From: Dermacentor variabilis
Lineage: Eukaryota > Arthropoda > Arachnida > Ixodida > Ixodidae
DNA: 64,000 bases
Direction: 5' to 3'
NCBI RefSeq assembly: GCF_050947875.1
Contig: NC_134569.1
Coordinates: 21,241,631 to 21,305,630, forward strand
The notes beneath the pieces are model-generated. The model saw only the letters and a program-made list of their open reading frames with translations, made no database searches and was not told the origin of the DNA. A program made the translations under genes and the position numbers. Of this stretch, positions 36,882-48,774 are shown piece after piece; position 1 is the stretch's first letter, and each line of letters opens with the position of its first letter.

Positions 36882-38225
36882 CAGTCGAACCCACTTATAA
36901 CGATATCGGTTTTAACACTATATCGGTTATAACAATGAGAAGCTGCTGCACCGTCGACTTTTGTATGTTTTCCATGGTAAAATGACCCATTTACTACAAT
37001 GCCCCGATGCCACATTGTCAGTTATAACAATGAAGTCTGGCTGCTGGGTGTCCAAGCCTAAAGGTAGTGAAATGCGAAATACTTGAAAAGAAAAAGAAAA
37101 AACAAGAAATTTGAGCTGCTGCATGATAGGCCGCTGCTCCAACGGTCAGCGCGCTCATTTTCCAGCCATCTCCGCGTGACTCTCTCCCGTCGCCCTTCCG
37201 CTCCTCTGAACACGAATGGGCTGCTCTCATAGCTCTATGCCACCTCACCGTCAGAAACACAAATGGACCGCGCCAACTGTGCCACAAGCAGATTGCTCCA
37301 TGTTGCTCGCCGGCTTCTCATTCCGTGCAGTTCTGCAAACAGCTTAATCGCTCGCGTTTTTTGTTGGTTGTGTCGAAATTGTTCTTTGCCCCCCCGTTTC
37401 TCAAATTCGCTTGACTCGCCATCGAAACGGAAGATGGCTGATTCGCCCACTGACCATCGGCAAGGCACGTGTTACCGGTGAAAAGAAAGTGCATGGCTAA
37501 AGATTTGGAAGTACTTCTAACCGATGATACGATCGTCGCGAACGTGCTTGCATCGGATAGCAATGGCGAGGATGGCAGTGATGACGCAGTAGGGCAGGCT
37601 GCCTCAACGTTGTCCTCACCGGAGGCCCGGCATCATTCGGTCCCTCTGGAGCTTTGTTTCCATGAGGAACCTTCCGCTGCACTACGTAGAGCGCTTGGGT
37701 GCCTTAGAGAAGGATGTCGGCAAGTTTCGTGTAAAGCGTGCATGGCTGACGTACATAGGCCTTTCTCATGCAAGCCAGTGAGAAGTACGTGGCGAGATGC
37801 TTGTGGCGATCTCTCCTCAGCATTTCTTCTGGATTTCTCAAGCTGACAGGCTGCTGCGGCAGCCTTCTCGCAATTTTTAAAAGGCCCCTTTTGGGACCAC
37901 CAAAGTGATGCCTCAGCAGTGCTCGCATATTGCTTGCCACTCGTGACACCTTTTTGCAGTGCCATTCTTTAACGCCAACAGCCGCGGCTTGTTACTCGTG
38001 ATCGGATCGCCCAGGAAGCAGTTAAACGAGTGAGCACAATCAACAGCCGGGCGGAATAAGGTGGTGGGGAGGGGCACTGGCCCCCCTGCCTATATAGCTT
38101 TCTCATACCAGCTCTGCCATCCCCCTATTTTGATTTTTTCATGCAACCCGGTTGTAGTAGCAATTATCGGTTATAGCAATGGAATTTTCGTGGCCCTTGA
38201 ATATTGTTATAAGTGGGTTCGACTG
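36882..38225. mobile_element. pogo/Tigger-like DNA transposon, about 1.34 kb, decayed
   Basis: The termini CAGTCGAACCCACTTATAAC and GTTATAAGTGGGTTCGACTG are exact inverted repeats. Left TA is at 36880-36881; the right flank is CA, probably mutated. Subterminal TATCGGTTATAACAATG words recur near the right end. CAGTcgAACC...TATAACGA ends are typical of pogo/Tigger elements of the Tc1/mariner superfamily. The interior keeps only part of a transposase. Confidence 0.85.
37490..37830 (+). pseudogene. Tigger-like transposase C-terminal remnant
   Basis: The frame at 37469-37846 includes LEVLLTDDTIVANVLASDSN, then GEDGSDDAVGQAASTLSSPE. The same acidic tail appears in the related element at 50860-51045. 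This acidic Asp/Ser-rich tail follows the DDE domain in Tigger-like transposases. No DDE domain remains here and the frame drifts downstream. Confidence 0.6.
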
Positions 38226-38235
38226 CATAGCATAG

Positions 38236-39437
38236 CAAGTGAAACCTTGTTAAACCGTAGTTGGCAGGATCTCGGAAAAAGTGCGTACTAAGCTGTAGTA
38301 CTGCCTAACCAAAATAACATGAGATTGCCCACTTACCTGTCAGAAACGGAACTCGGAGAATGCGATGAAAGGGGGGGGGGGGAACATGCAGTATTTATTC
38401 ACTTCGCGTGACAAAAGTGATATTTTCATTTGATTTTCGGCGGCCTAGCAGTGACGACAGCGGCCTGTCGTCGGCTCAGTCATGATTGGCTCGAGGCAGC
38501 CAATCGCAGTCGAGAATTACGATCCAGATCGGGCTTGATCGTGATCAAAATCGTTCACTGATATTACTGAAGCTGCGAGCCAGCTTTTCAGCCAGCCCCC
38601 TCTTCTCGCCAAGCATTCACACGGCAGATTCCTCCTCGGTGTTGCATGTTCTCCGTGCACGCAGGCGGTAGCGCTCCAGAAGTCGCTGGGCGCCTTTTTC
38701 ATTGCAGGGTGCTGTTCTCGTCGTGGCAATTGCATTCATGAAACTGACGTAATGTGCAGCTTCTGCGACTGTTGTCCGTGCTGTCGCATTCCGTATCGTC
38801 CTCGTCACCGTCGTTGGTGAACACTTCGGCAACAACACAGGCAACGATGGCGAAAAGTCAAACCTCGTAGCCGACATCTCTTCGCGGTCGCAGCCGTGCT
38901 GCCGAGCAACTTCTTCGCATTCTAAATGCCACACACCGTAGCCAGCACTAGATACTTGTCGCGTGCCAGTGCCGACTTCTTCGTGTCGCGTTTGATAGCA
39001 CAAACGATGTCTATTTTTTCTTCTATGCTGAGCAGTCCGCGTCTTTTTTTATCCGAGCTTCGGCATGACGCAAGTCCTTCTTTGCACGACGCTACAACGC
39101 CATAGAATGAAGAATCAACGTTACAACGCTCTCTAACACGGCGCCAAAATTATGTTGATGTGGCTTCACGCGCAAACTCACGGGGCGCTTGGAGGCCGTT
39201 CTGATCTCTGAGGCTTGTTGTTCTGCCAGGCCGCCCTATGGAGATGACGCACCGCTGTGCTTGCGCGACAAAAAGTGGGAACACTACGTGTTAAGCGATG
39301 TGCACGCAATAAGCTGATACTGTTTATGCGGATACAAAACACATTATCTTCAATGGCCGCTGATTCAGTGATTTGAATTTACTACTTTTGAAATGAAACT
39401 ACTGTTTAAGCGGGTATGGTTTAACGAGGTTTTACTG
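38236..39437. mobile_element. Second pogo/Tigger-like element, about 1.2 kb, decayed
   Basis: The left end AAGTGAAACCTTGTTAAACC and right end GTTTAACGAGGTTTTACTG, followed by TA, are imperfect inverted repeats of a different family from the neighbour. It starts 10 bp after that element. A - strand frame (38617-39003) and its continuation contain an acidic stretch (DDTECDSTDNS in a shifted frame) like a transposase tail. A 12-G run lies at 38369-38382. Confidence 0.65.
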
Positions 39438-39809
39438 TATTAGCGAAACTTTCATTACAACATACTAATTAAAGTGGTGGCTTTGTAGCTAATGACATGT
39501 CTGCTCAGTTGCTGTGGCTGCCAGTATGGAATAATAAAAGTGAATATGTGCTTGTCAGTTTGCTTGTGTTTGTATGTTTATGTAGTTTCTTTAACTTTTC
39601 ATCAAACATTGATTCGATCATAATAGATGACTCAACTTAATTCCAGCACGGTGCACACCTTCTTTTCTCCCAACTGTTTTTCTGTGCAAAGAGTTCATGT
39701 AGGGTAGCTGCACATTAATGTGAATTTTGTACTAAATTTGTAATGTTCATTTATACTGACAGAAAGAATATTCTAATATACTTGTTCTTTTCTTGTCCCC
39801 AAATTACAG

Positions 39810-39832
39810 GGGTTCAACGCCACCTACTCCTG
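39810..39832 (+). CDS. CACNB: CACNB exon 5, 23-nt HOOK micro-exon (residues 141-149)
   Basis: The exon lies between ATTACAG and GTAGGT. It completes the split Arg codon, encodes GSTPPTP and leaves one base of an Asp codon. With exons 4 and 6 the total is 276 nt (134+23+119), so the frame closes exactly. Vertebrate beta genes have a short alternative HOOK exon at this position, and TPP-type sequence is typical there. Skipping it would shift the frame unless another exon replaces it, so a mutually exclusive partner is possible; I did not find one. Confidence 0.88.
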
Positions 39833-41371
39833 GTAGGTCTGATAATTTTCTCTCTCTAGATTCTTCCTAGTTAGCTTAGAGCTTTTGATATATTTCTTGC
39901 GCATAAAACAGAAAGCTGAGTAACTTGGTAAGAATCCGTGATTTTAAGAGCAGGCACAAGAAATGTGGATTTGAGAGACAAAAAGGACAGTATAAATGCT
40001 GACTTTCATCTTTTCTGCCACAGTGTGAAATTTTAGTTCGTAACTGGTAGTGTTGTCTATTCCTCTCACTTTTGTTATTGTTTAAGCATGTTGTTTAAGC
40101 ATGTTGTTGTTTAAAATCAGCATTTTTTGTATGTTGCCATTTAGTAATGCACCTTCCCAAAGTGATCCATGACTGCCAGTTTAGCTTCAAAGCACTTCCA
40201 GCATGCAAAACTACTTTCTAGTAACCTTCCATTCTTGCGGTGCTACTATTCTGAAACTTTCTCTTTGAGGATAGACACACAGTTGCATTTTATGCAAGAC
40301 ATGAGCCATCACAGCATTTGTCATTATTGTAGAGTGTTCTCTATTTTGGAACTCTCTTTTTTCTATTTGCATAGTGCACTTGGTAAAAATGAGCAATTGC
40401 ATTTAGAAGCAATCCAGGTTGGAAAGAACTGCTCCTGTGTGTTTCTTTTTTTTTTTTTTAATTATTGAAATGTGTGCATAGGAGATTTCAGCCCATCTAG
40501 AGATGGCAGCTACTCCTCTTGACGAAAAATAAACTGAGAGCAGGACACAGAAAGAACCTGTAGAAGTGTTCTTGGGGTCAGTTCACAGACCTTAACATTT
40601 TTACTTTGACAATGTGGCCACTGGAATGCAAGTGCAGTCTGTGTTCACCTGAGATGATTCATATACGAAAGTATAACTGCACAATTTAACCATGTGGTAA
40701 AACACATAGGTCATGGTTATTTCACTTAATTAGTTTGTATAACTTTTTTGAATTTATATATGTATATTATTGCTGGATTCGCAAGAATGGTGAAGAAACC
40801 ATAGGGTTTTCGTTATGAAATGAATTTTCCCTTATAAGGTTAATGTTCGTTGGAGACCAAAAAGTTGCACTTCAGTTAAGATGCTTTTGCTTGCATAGAA
40901 GAGTGGGTAAATATAATAATCTATAGTTTCATTATGGTGAAGACAGTGATATGAAGTGCAAGACAAGAATGCAGATGCTCCTAGCACAAATAGACCTGTT
41001 GCAGGTTATTGCGAGTGTCATCATCCTGTGTATGTGAAGCATTATAAATTTATACAAGAACAGGGATTATCAGTGTGCTAATGGGAGCTGAATTATTAGG
41101 CCTGCTTTTTTTTGTTCAGTTGGACAACAGACTGGTGTTATTTGAACTGGTTTTTGCAAACAGTTTCAACTTGTTGCAAACTGAAATGCTGTTGCAAAGG
41201 TCATACTGCATTTTTGCCCACACAGCCCTATGGGCCTCAGTGGCTACATTCATAGGTCACTGAGACCCGTTAAGCTGTATATAACACTGCATCTGCACTC
41301 GCAGTGCATAAGCATTTAGTGCTGTCTTGCCCTTTGCACATGCTTCGCTGAATCCTTTTGCTCGGATGCAG
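39833..41371. other. Intron 5, nothing recognised
   Basis: AT-rich sequence. No alternative HOOK exon with suitable phases was found. Confidence 0.4.
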
Positions 41372-41490
41372 ACCAGAATGGTTTGGAAAGCAATGTTGAA
41401 GAAAGCGACAGTCCCGGCAACACGAAGCTTGGTCGGGGTGTCATCACCACCCTCCCTGCCAAGGAAAAACGGAAACCATTCTTTAAAAAG
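41372..41490 (+). CDS. CACNB: CACNB exon 6 (residues 149-188), HOOK to GK linker
   Basis: The 119-nt exon follows ATGCAG and ends at AAAAAG|GTCAGA, phase 0. It encodes DQNGLESNVEESDSPGNTKL, then GRGVITTLPAKEKRKPFFKK. The acidic first half and strongly basic end match the flexible HOOK region that precedes the GK domain. The GTCAGA donor departs from consensus at +3, though the AAG before it supports it. Downstream in the intron GTCAGAGTCT reads on with no immediate stop. Confidence 0.93.
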
Positions 41491-41913
41491 GTCAGAGTCT
41501 TCTCCAAAAAATCTCTTATCTTTGTATGTCTAAATACAATTCTAAATATACTTGCACATCTTTAATTTTATCTGCCTGCTAATTAAAGAGGGGTCAAAAT
41601 TTTGTGCCCTCCAATACTGTTGCCGCCTTACTCCAGGTGTAGTTGAAAGTCAAGACTGTCTATTAGTATTTTAGGGTCTTAGCATACGCTTTTTGTTAGT
41701 TTAATTCTTTAACAGGAGCTTCAGATGTGTAGTTAAAAACACCCACCATGATATGTCAGTGCTTAGGATAATTTTGTGGTGAATTGCTTATTGTTTGGAA
41801 AGTTGAGCAACTGTAGCATCTGGCTTTGCTGCTGTGGTTTCATGTAGCCATTGCTTCAGCATTTTATGGTCATGTACATTTTGAAAGTGGTCCATGGTGA
41901 ATTTTTTTTACAG

Positions 41914-42053
41914 ACGGAAAGCCTGAGCCCGTATGACGTAGTGCCTTCAGTGAGACCAGTGGTTCTGGTTGGGCCCTCTCTCAAGGGTTACGAGGTGACA
42001 GACATGATGCAGAAGGCGTTGTTCGATTTTCTTAAGCACCGCTTTGAAGGCAG
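41914..42053 (+). CDS. CACNB: CACNB exon 7 (residues 189-235), start of GK domain
   Basis: The 140-nt exon follows a (T)n-ACAG acceptor and ends at GGC AG|GTCAGT. It encodes [20 protein letters not shown], then [20 protein letters not shown] and KHRFEGR. The [38 protein letters not shown] block is nearly invariant in beta subunits. The [10 protein letters not shown] loop (residues 208-217) is the degenerate P-loop. In this family the GK fold is not a catalytic kinase; it serves as the binding module for the alpha1 interaction domain. Confidence 0.98.
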
Positions 42054-42563
42054 GTCAGTGAAATGTGTTTCTCCATCTCGTATATCTTTTGTCTGGGTGA
42101 TTTAGGCTAGCTACAACAAAACAAGTGTACTTATGTGCTGCTGAACATGAGACATACTGATGCAAAGGATAACAATTCTGGGTATACATTTAACTTCATT
42201 TTTCAAAAATTAATTTTACATGCTTTAGTTATAAGGTTAAGGCAAATTAGTATTCTGAGTCATCTGCTTTTCATAATGTCTGTGAACTTAGCTGCATGAT
42301 GTCAAAGTGTGATAACCCTTTTGTTGACTTTTCTTTCTTATGCTATCTACACAAAGCACAGCTATAAGTTGGCAAATCCAGTTTCTAAATGAACTACTCA
42401 TCATAAAAGTTGTGAGGCTCATCATATTAAGGTTAATCAGTTACGTTATCGATAATTTAAGGCATCAAGTTAAGGCTCACATAAAATGGTGCAAATGAGT
42501 TTTTGTTTTTACTCTTTGTAGCTATGTTCTTGGAATCAAAATATTTGTTCAGCTGCATAGTAT

Positions 42564-42602
42564 TCTTGCAGAATCATTCTTGTGCATTCTTGCAGAATCA
42601 TA
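42564..42602 (+). promoter_or_regulatory. Duplicated 3' splice site of exon 8
   Basis: TTCTTGCAGAATCAT occurs at 42563-42577 and again at 42587-42601, 24 nt apart. The second AG is the annotated acceptor. Use of the first would add IILVHSCR in frame without a stop. Confidence 0.85.
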
Positions 42603-42708
42603 ATAACTCGGGTGACTGCAGACATATCACTGGCAAAGCGCTCTGCCGTCAACAATGCCGGTAAACGTGCACTTATGGAACGCTCAAACAGCCGAACAAG
42701 CTGCCTAG
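42596..42708 (+). CDS. CACNB: CACNB exon 8 (residues 235-273), GK domain
   Basis: The 113-nt exon uses the second of two identical acceptors and ends at CTA G|GTGAGC. It encodes (R)[20 protein letters not shown], then [31 protein letters not shown] and the ERSN-R-S segment are hallmark beta-subunit GK sequences. The proximal acceptor is chosen because R-I-x-I-T-R then aligns with the family without an insertion. The upstream acceptor at 42571 would add 24 nt in frame. Confidence 0.95.
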
Positions 42709-45340
42709 GTGAGCTCCTTGTTTTGCATAAGCGCCATTGCATTAGCTTCACCTTTGTGCAATGTGGAGTGTTCTTCCGGGGCCAGGAACTTTTTATGCAT
42801 CACTTTCATTGTGTATGAACTTGCTAAAGCAGCAGAAGCAAGCATGAAGAGCATGGGATAAGAAGGACCATCAGGAATTTGACTCGAGGCTGACATTTCT
42901 GTCTCAAAAACTGTGGATTCTTTAGTAGTTTTTCTGTACTGCGCTGTCTGAAGAATGAAGAAGCGTCTGGTTTTTAGCATTTACCCAGAGGAAGCCATGC
43001 AGACCTGGACATCTACTAGACTGTTTGGACAGTACTACAGTGACACTGTCCAAGATACAGTCTTGTTGATGAGAGCAAAGCTGGAGGTATCGAGCCTTGA
43101 AGGGACTGAAAACCAAATTTTATGGTACCGGTTTTTCTAGTGCAATGGAAAGCTTGCCGCTCTGAGTGTCCAGTATACAGGGATAATGCAGAAAATGTTG
43201 AACATTTTTTATCAGAATTCTCTAATATTCATTGAGGATGTAGTTGTTCTCAAGAAACATGCTGCAAACAGTGGTAGGTGAGCACAATAGCGATTACATG
43301 CCAGCGTCGGTGGGGAGCAGATAACAAGTGCAGCCTTAGGTATAAGAAAGTAATATTTTGTTTACCAAGGTGATATTCGTTTGGTTCATGTTTTCTGAAG
43401 TGTTAAACTATTTTTACAAGAATAGGTGGTGTGCAAATCTACATGCCAGTGGCAACTTCATCAAGTAACAGAAACTAATATCAAAGTCCATGCTTTTGCT
43501 GGCTGCATGCACCAGGCTTTCTTTTAGCCAAGCAAAGCTTGGTAGTAGGATATGCCAGTAGTGTTGTTATAGGTGATATCTAGAACCCGACGTCTATGAC
43601 ATGTTTGCGGCTCTCAATATTGCTTGCAATGCATTCAACAAGCGAAAGCATCGCCTCTAAGATTCGCATTTTAAATTCAGAGGGCGCCACCCAATGGGAC
43701 ACGGATTTGGACAGCACTCATGGCTGTGCTGGCACCCATTCACGGCACAATGTGTCGATGGCATTTTGTATCTCGGAGACCACAGAACTTGGGCTACTAA
43801 CTCACAAATTTGCGCGTGTACAACATACTCATTTATGGCGCCGTGCATTGAGCATATCTGCTTCTCCACTTGTTACCACGAAGGCAGCACCGCTCATTAG
43901 GATATTTTTTTTTTACTTCGTAATAAGCATAGAATAAAGCACAAAGTCCTAATAAGACAAGTACAGCAATTTTAAACAGTAACCATGTGGCACTTAATAA
44001 CAGCCAACTTACGTAAAGTATTCTCATATACCAGATCTGAAATACCATGGCCAGTTTGTGCCACTTACGGATTTTTGAGACTTCCTGTGCCAATTTAAAA
44101 TGATAATTTCTACTTAAATTCTGAACGGTGTATAAATCACGGTCTTTTCATTTACACTGACATCTTGCTACAGATTCTGGCTAGTTGTCAGTCCGTTTAA
44201 TGATTCCTCCTGCGAATGATAGCAACCAGACATCTGGCTGCCTTTTTATAATTGATATGTGGTCCTTTTTTCGTTCTTTTTCTTTTTCTAAAGTGTGAGT
44301 TGAATTTGGTATCTTCTGTAGGGGTATATGTCATGCGTTCTTTGGTTTGAAAATATATACGCAATTAAAAGAGAGATGAACAGAAGAAACGGGTTCTGCC
44401 TTTTAACATATAGCGTCAAGTTTGCTGCAACTTGCTGGCAAGTCAGTTGTAGCACGTTTCTTCCCTGCTGAAATTTCCTCCATGCCACTGTTAACTGGAT
44501 GCAATAAAAAAAGATTCTTCAAACAATCTGTATATGCATGAACACCTGGCAAATTTTTCAATTCTAAAATTGTTTGATATGAAAGAAAACATCTTTCAGA
44601 AAAGGCAGACAGCATACACTAAAGTTTGCTAGGAGTAGTGATGTTTATGTGCACGGATGTGCATTTTTCTCTTAATATTGTACAAGAATGATGTTGTGCT
44701 TACCATTTCTCTGTTCTTGATAAGCTTTTCCAGAGGAATCACATTTTATGACCATTCAAGATAACACTTGGAACAGTTGCTTGCCTGGTTTTTAAGCAAG
44801 AGCGCAAAGTCGCTTTTGTCTACGGGGACGCTAGCTGCCGCCAAGCCTGTGCGCGAGCATAGACTTCTGTTGCCACCTTTTGGCAGCTGTGGAAAGCAGC
44901 CATTACAGGACAGATACCGCGTGTTTTACAGGAGTGGGGAAAAAGCTGCCACAGAATGGCTGCTTTGAATGTCCCAAAATTAACACTTTTACCAGGCAGC
45001 TGAGCCCTTCTGTAGCAGCCAAAATAAAACGGGCCGAAATATTACAATCCACACATTTTTTTTCGCAGTTTTCATAAATTGCAACATTCATGTTTCTTCA
45101 CCCTAATTACTTTTTACAACAGCCTGACCATGCTGTCTACAAGGTTTTGCTTTGTCCTGCTTAGTACATCATTACAGCTTTGGAACTCCTTCTCTCTGTT
45201 TGGATGCAGTAGAAGAATGCCGGCATTTCACCAATGGTCATTACTGTGCAGCTTGCAGGCTGATTAGAGAGACATGCTGTGACAATGTCTGTTCAGGGAC
45301 GGAGTTTCATGTTGTCTCCATTTCTTTTCTCCTACTGCAG
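42709..45340. other. Intron 8
   Basis: AT-rich. A 61-residue ORF at 42955-43140 begins MKKRLVFSIYPEEAMQ but has no recognised motif. A - strand segment at 43670-43760 encodes MPSTHCAVNGCQHS, which looks weakly like a zinc-binding (THAP-type) start. Nothing else was recognised. Confidence 0.35.
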
Positions 45341-45492
45341 CGGAGGTGCAACAAGAAATCGAACGAATATTCGAACTGGCACGGACGCTGCAACTGGTTG
45401 TCCTTGATTGTGATACCATAAACCACCCCTCTCAGTTGGCCAAAACGTCACTAGCACCGATCATTGTGTATGTCAAGATATCCTCACCAAAG
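45341..45492 (+). CDS. CACNB: CACNB exon 9 (residues 273-323), GK domain
   Basis: The 152-nt exon follows a strong pyrimidine tract and CTGCAG, and ends at CCA AAG|GTTAGT, phase 0. It encodes (A)[18 protein letters not shown], then [20 protein letters not shown] and [12 protein letters not shown]. This is the most conserved stretch of the family, forming the helices and strands next to the alpha-interaction groove. No deviation from the expected motif order is seen. Confidence 0.98.
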
Positions 45493-45942
45493 GTTAGTTG
45501 CCATTCTTTTTCTTTTCTCTTGCTGATGGAGTCTCATTTGAAGCTCAAGTTCAACTCGCCCTTGTGTTTAGTAAAGGCTAAACAAAACAGCTGAGCATAC
45601 TTAGTCACCGCTTCATTACATGGCAGTGTTTGTTGCCTATACTCACTATGTTGCATGACTACCGCATTCAACAGCTGCATGTGCCAGATGGCGCTTTGTG
45701 TGAAAACGTTTCACTGGCTTTATACGTACCCGCTTGGGTTTCTATAGGAGGAAGCATAAAAGGTGTGCCTTGGGCTTATTTGAATTTTCTGTGTTAGATT
45801 GTCGTGTTTCACTCAATTTGGATAGCTTTAAATTTTGACAAGTGATAATTTATCTTTATGAGGAGTATAAGCTAACACCAATTTTACACATGGAGTGCCT
45901 CAAATATGTTTAAGCTGTACTTTTTATGATTTTTCCATGGAG

Positions 45943-46038
45943 GTCCTTCAACGCCTGATCAAGTCTAGAGGCAAATCACAGAGCCGGAATCTCAACGTAC
46001 AGATGGTGGCTGCAGAAAAATTGGCACAATGTCCACCT
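45943..46038 (+). CDS. CACNB: CACNB exon 10 (residues 324-355), GK domain
   Basis: The 96-nt exon, phase 0 on both sides, lies between CATGGAG and GTGAGT. It encodes [20 protein letters not shown], then [38 protein letters not shown] is invariant in the family. The pyrimidine tract is moderate (TTTTTATGATTTTTCCATGGAG). Confidence 0.98.
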
Positions 46039-46419
46039 GTGAGTTTGTGTTGGCACATTCATCTCTCCTTTTTCTATTTTCGTGTTCTTACATTTCAGAT
46101 TGTTTGTACTATTATTAGAAAGGGTAGGTACCGGGTTTTTTATGCACAAAGAAATCTCCTGGATGACGTTGAGCTGTAGCAAGCTTTCTTGCAGATGGTT
46201 TGTATTATGTTGTGCAGGGGCCATCATATCACTACTATGTCATACTCCAATGAGTTTAATATATAACACACATATGTAACACACATAAGGGCATATTTGG
46301 TGCCACCAGACCAAGAATGTCAAGAACTCTACTACTAAAAGCATTATGTCATTTGTGCTGTAATTGTCTTAAATAATTAGTACATTAATTTTAATCCATT
46401 CACTGCCCATTAAATTTCT

Positions 46420-46850
46420 GATAGCAGGCTCTATATGAGGGTGGAGGAGGAAAGACAGCAGAAGAAATAGTACATAGTATAGAGAGCAGGTAATTAGCAA
46501 AAATCATTATTACAGGTTAAGGTAAATGCAGTTTTAACTGAACTTTTGAAGTTACCTGCGCTGTACAAGCTACTTACAGAGTCAGGAGGCCTGTTCCACT
46601 GTCTAATTGACATTTAAAAATCAGAAAATTTAAGCCTATTCTTTAATGGATAATTGATGTGAAATCTGCAGCTGTTGTTAACATGTAAAGATATGCAATG
46701 AGCATTTAACATTGTAGACACTGGAGAGTGTTAGAACATATGCGGCACAATTAAACTAAAACACACTCTCACTAGTTCAAGGATTGCATTTCAAGCTTTT
46801 CCTTCATATTAGTTATGCTGCTTGGTTATAGATGACAATTTGGCCTATTC
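46420..46850 (-). mobile_element. Possible LINE 3'-UTR fragment
   Basis: GGGTGGAGGAGGAAAGACAG near the start and GGAGGCCTGTTCCACTGTCT inward resemble the - strand 3' regions of LINEs such as those at 34690 and 58700. This is a weak, memory-based match. Confidence 0.3.
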
Positions 46851-48774
46851 ATATAAGCTTCCTTCATATTGTGATATTCTATGCAAAGAAGGCCACTGGT
46901 GCTTTTTCTGCGTTGTTCCCCTGTAGTAACAGAAATATGTACAGGCCCTAGTGTTATTTTAGACCTTTAATTTTTGGTTTTTCATTGTTAACAAGGACAT
47001 AAATTTTACTGTCATATTCATTTAGTCAATAAATTAACACGGTTAATTTTTTATTAGTGCAGTAAGTTTTATAGGATGGGACAACTACAAAGGTGAGCAC
47101 ATTGACTGGCAGGCATACATTAACAGAAAAAAAGGTCCTATAGCATACATTCATATGCTGCAGAGCAAGGCGCTGTAATGATGAAATTAAACACGAACAG
47201 CTGAGTATGTTGCTTTGGGAACATGCTGCACCATCTGAGGATGACCATGGTAAACTGCTACACATGCATAGTAAAGTTATAGAGTTCGTGGCTCCATGTC
47301 CTGGTCTCACCTTCTCAACCATCCCTCACCTTATCATAATTTCGATATCGTACTGGTAAAGCACTGCAAGCCTCTGCTTTCCTATTATGCTTGGATTAGC
47401 ACGTTGCACTATTAATGAAAGCAGCGGCTTCCAGCACTCAGCCGGCATGAAGTTATGATAAGGTGAACAAAGGTTGAAAAAATAAGAGCAAGACCTGAGG
47501 TCACATACTCCGTAACTTATCTGTGCATGTGCACATGTGCCCACATTCACTGTTGGTGGGGATTAGATGGCATAGCATGTATCTAGAGCTACACACTCAA
47601 CTGTTTGCATTTTATTCTGTTGTGATCGTATACAGTGAATGCATTGTTACTAAAGACATTAACAAAATTGAAGACATTATGCACAGATACAAAATTTTCT
47701 ACAATATTATATATGAAAGAATGTAAATGAGAGTATTATGTTTAGTAATTTATTCCGGAGAACTTTTATAGTAGATAAAAACAAAAATGATCCACAATTT
47801 GACATAACAGGGGCTTCTGCTAAAGTGGTGGATAAAGTTGATCACTTTGTATGTGTTGCTCCTCGATTGGTATGTTTGTGGATTTTCTATAAGTAGAAGT
47901 AATAGCACACTAAAAAAGCCTGCTTAGTAAGAGTACCCCATTGCACTTGACAAAATATTTACCACTTTAATATTAGACATCAAGGCAATTAAAGTTGACG
48001 AACAGAACAGCCATGATGCTTATGGATAGGAGAGCATGAGAGGATTTAGGGATAATGTGGGCTTGTAATTTCTAAACGAGTGATTTTGATAAACAGTGAA
48101 AAAGTAATGAAAAATTACAACTGCACAACTTATTCATGGTACCTCAAAAGTTCCACTCAGGGATACTACAAGAGAGTTATATACAGCTCTGACTGAAAGA
48201 AATAAAGCTGCTGTTTGAATGACTTCAGCTGACTCCAATAGCTTAACATGGCTTGTTGCTAGTTGCTTCATGTACAGAGCACTTGTGCTGTTCATTCTTG
48301 TCACTGTCCTTTTTTTTGGACTCTTTTGACTTTATTTTGACTCGAGAAGATTTGGTTGGTCTCGTATGGAAAGTGCACCTCTTGAAAGTTGTGAGGCATG
48401 GAAGCATACTCTTTTTTTCACCCTGGGCGACTTTCGGAAACAAGATGTTTCACGGACACAGTATGATACAGCATAACCCTGCAACACTCGAGCTTCTCGT
48501 GGTTTTGTTTTCTTTCAGCAAATTCAGTGCTTACAATGTGTTAAGTGTTAGAGACAACAGGGATAAGATTATATTCACTAACACTGAAGCTAAGGAGTCA
48601 CTGCTTGTCTTTGGAGCAGCTGCACTCCAGCATAGCCGGTCGAATCTGCCTTTGTGAATTAAACCATTGTTGCCTCTCATAAAACACCCTGCAAAAAGTG
48701 CAACCCGGATGCTCTCCCTGAAACATTCCCATTCTTCCCAGGAGTTTCATCAGTGATTCCCTTTCGGTGTGCAG
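46851..48774. other. Intron 10, rest, nothing recognised
   Basis: AT-rich sequence with short ORFs on both strands. A basic - strand frame (48243-48443, Lys/Ser-rich) has no identifiable family. Confidence 0.4.

Noticed and set aside
48243..48443. Lys/Ser-rich - strand ORF
   Set aside because: Basic low-complexity frame without a recognised family, no splice or promoter context.
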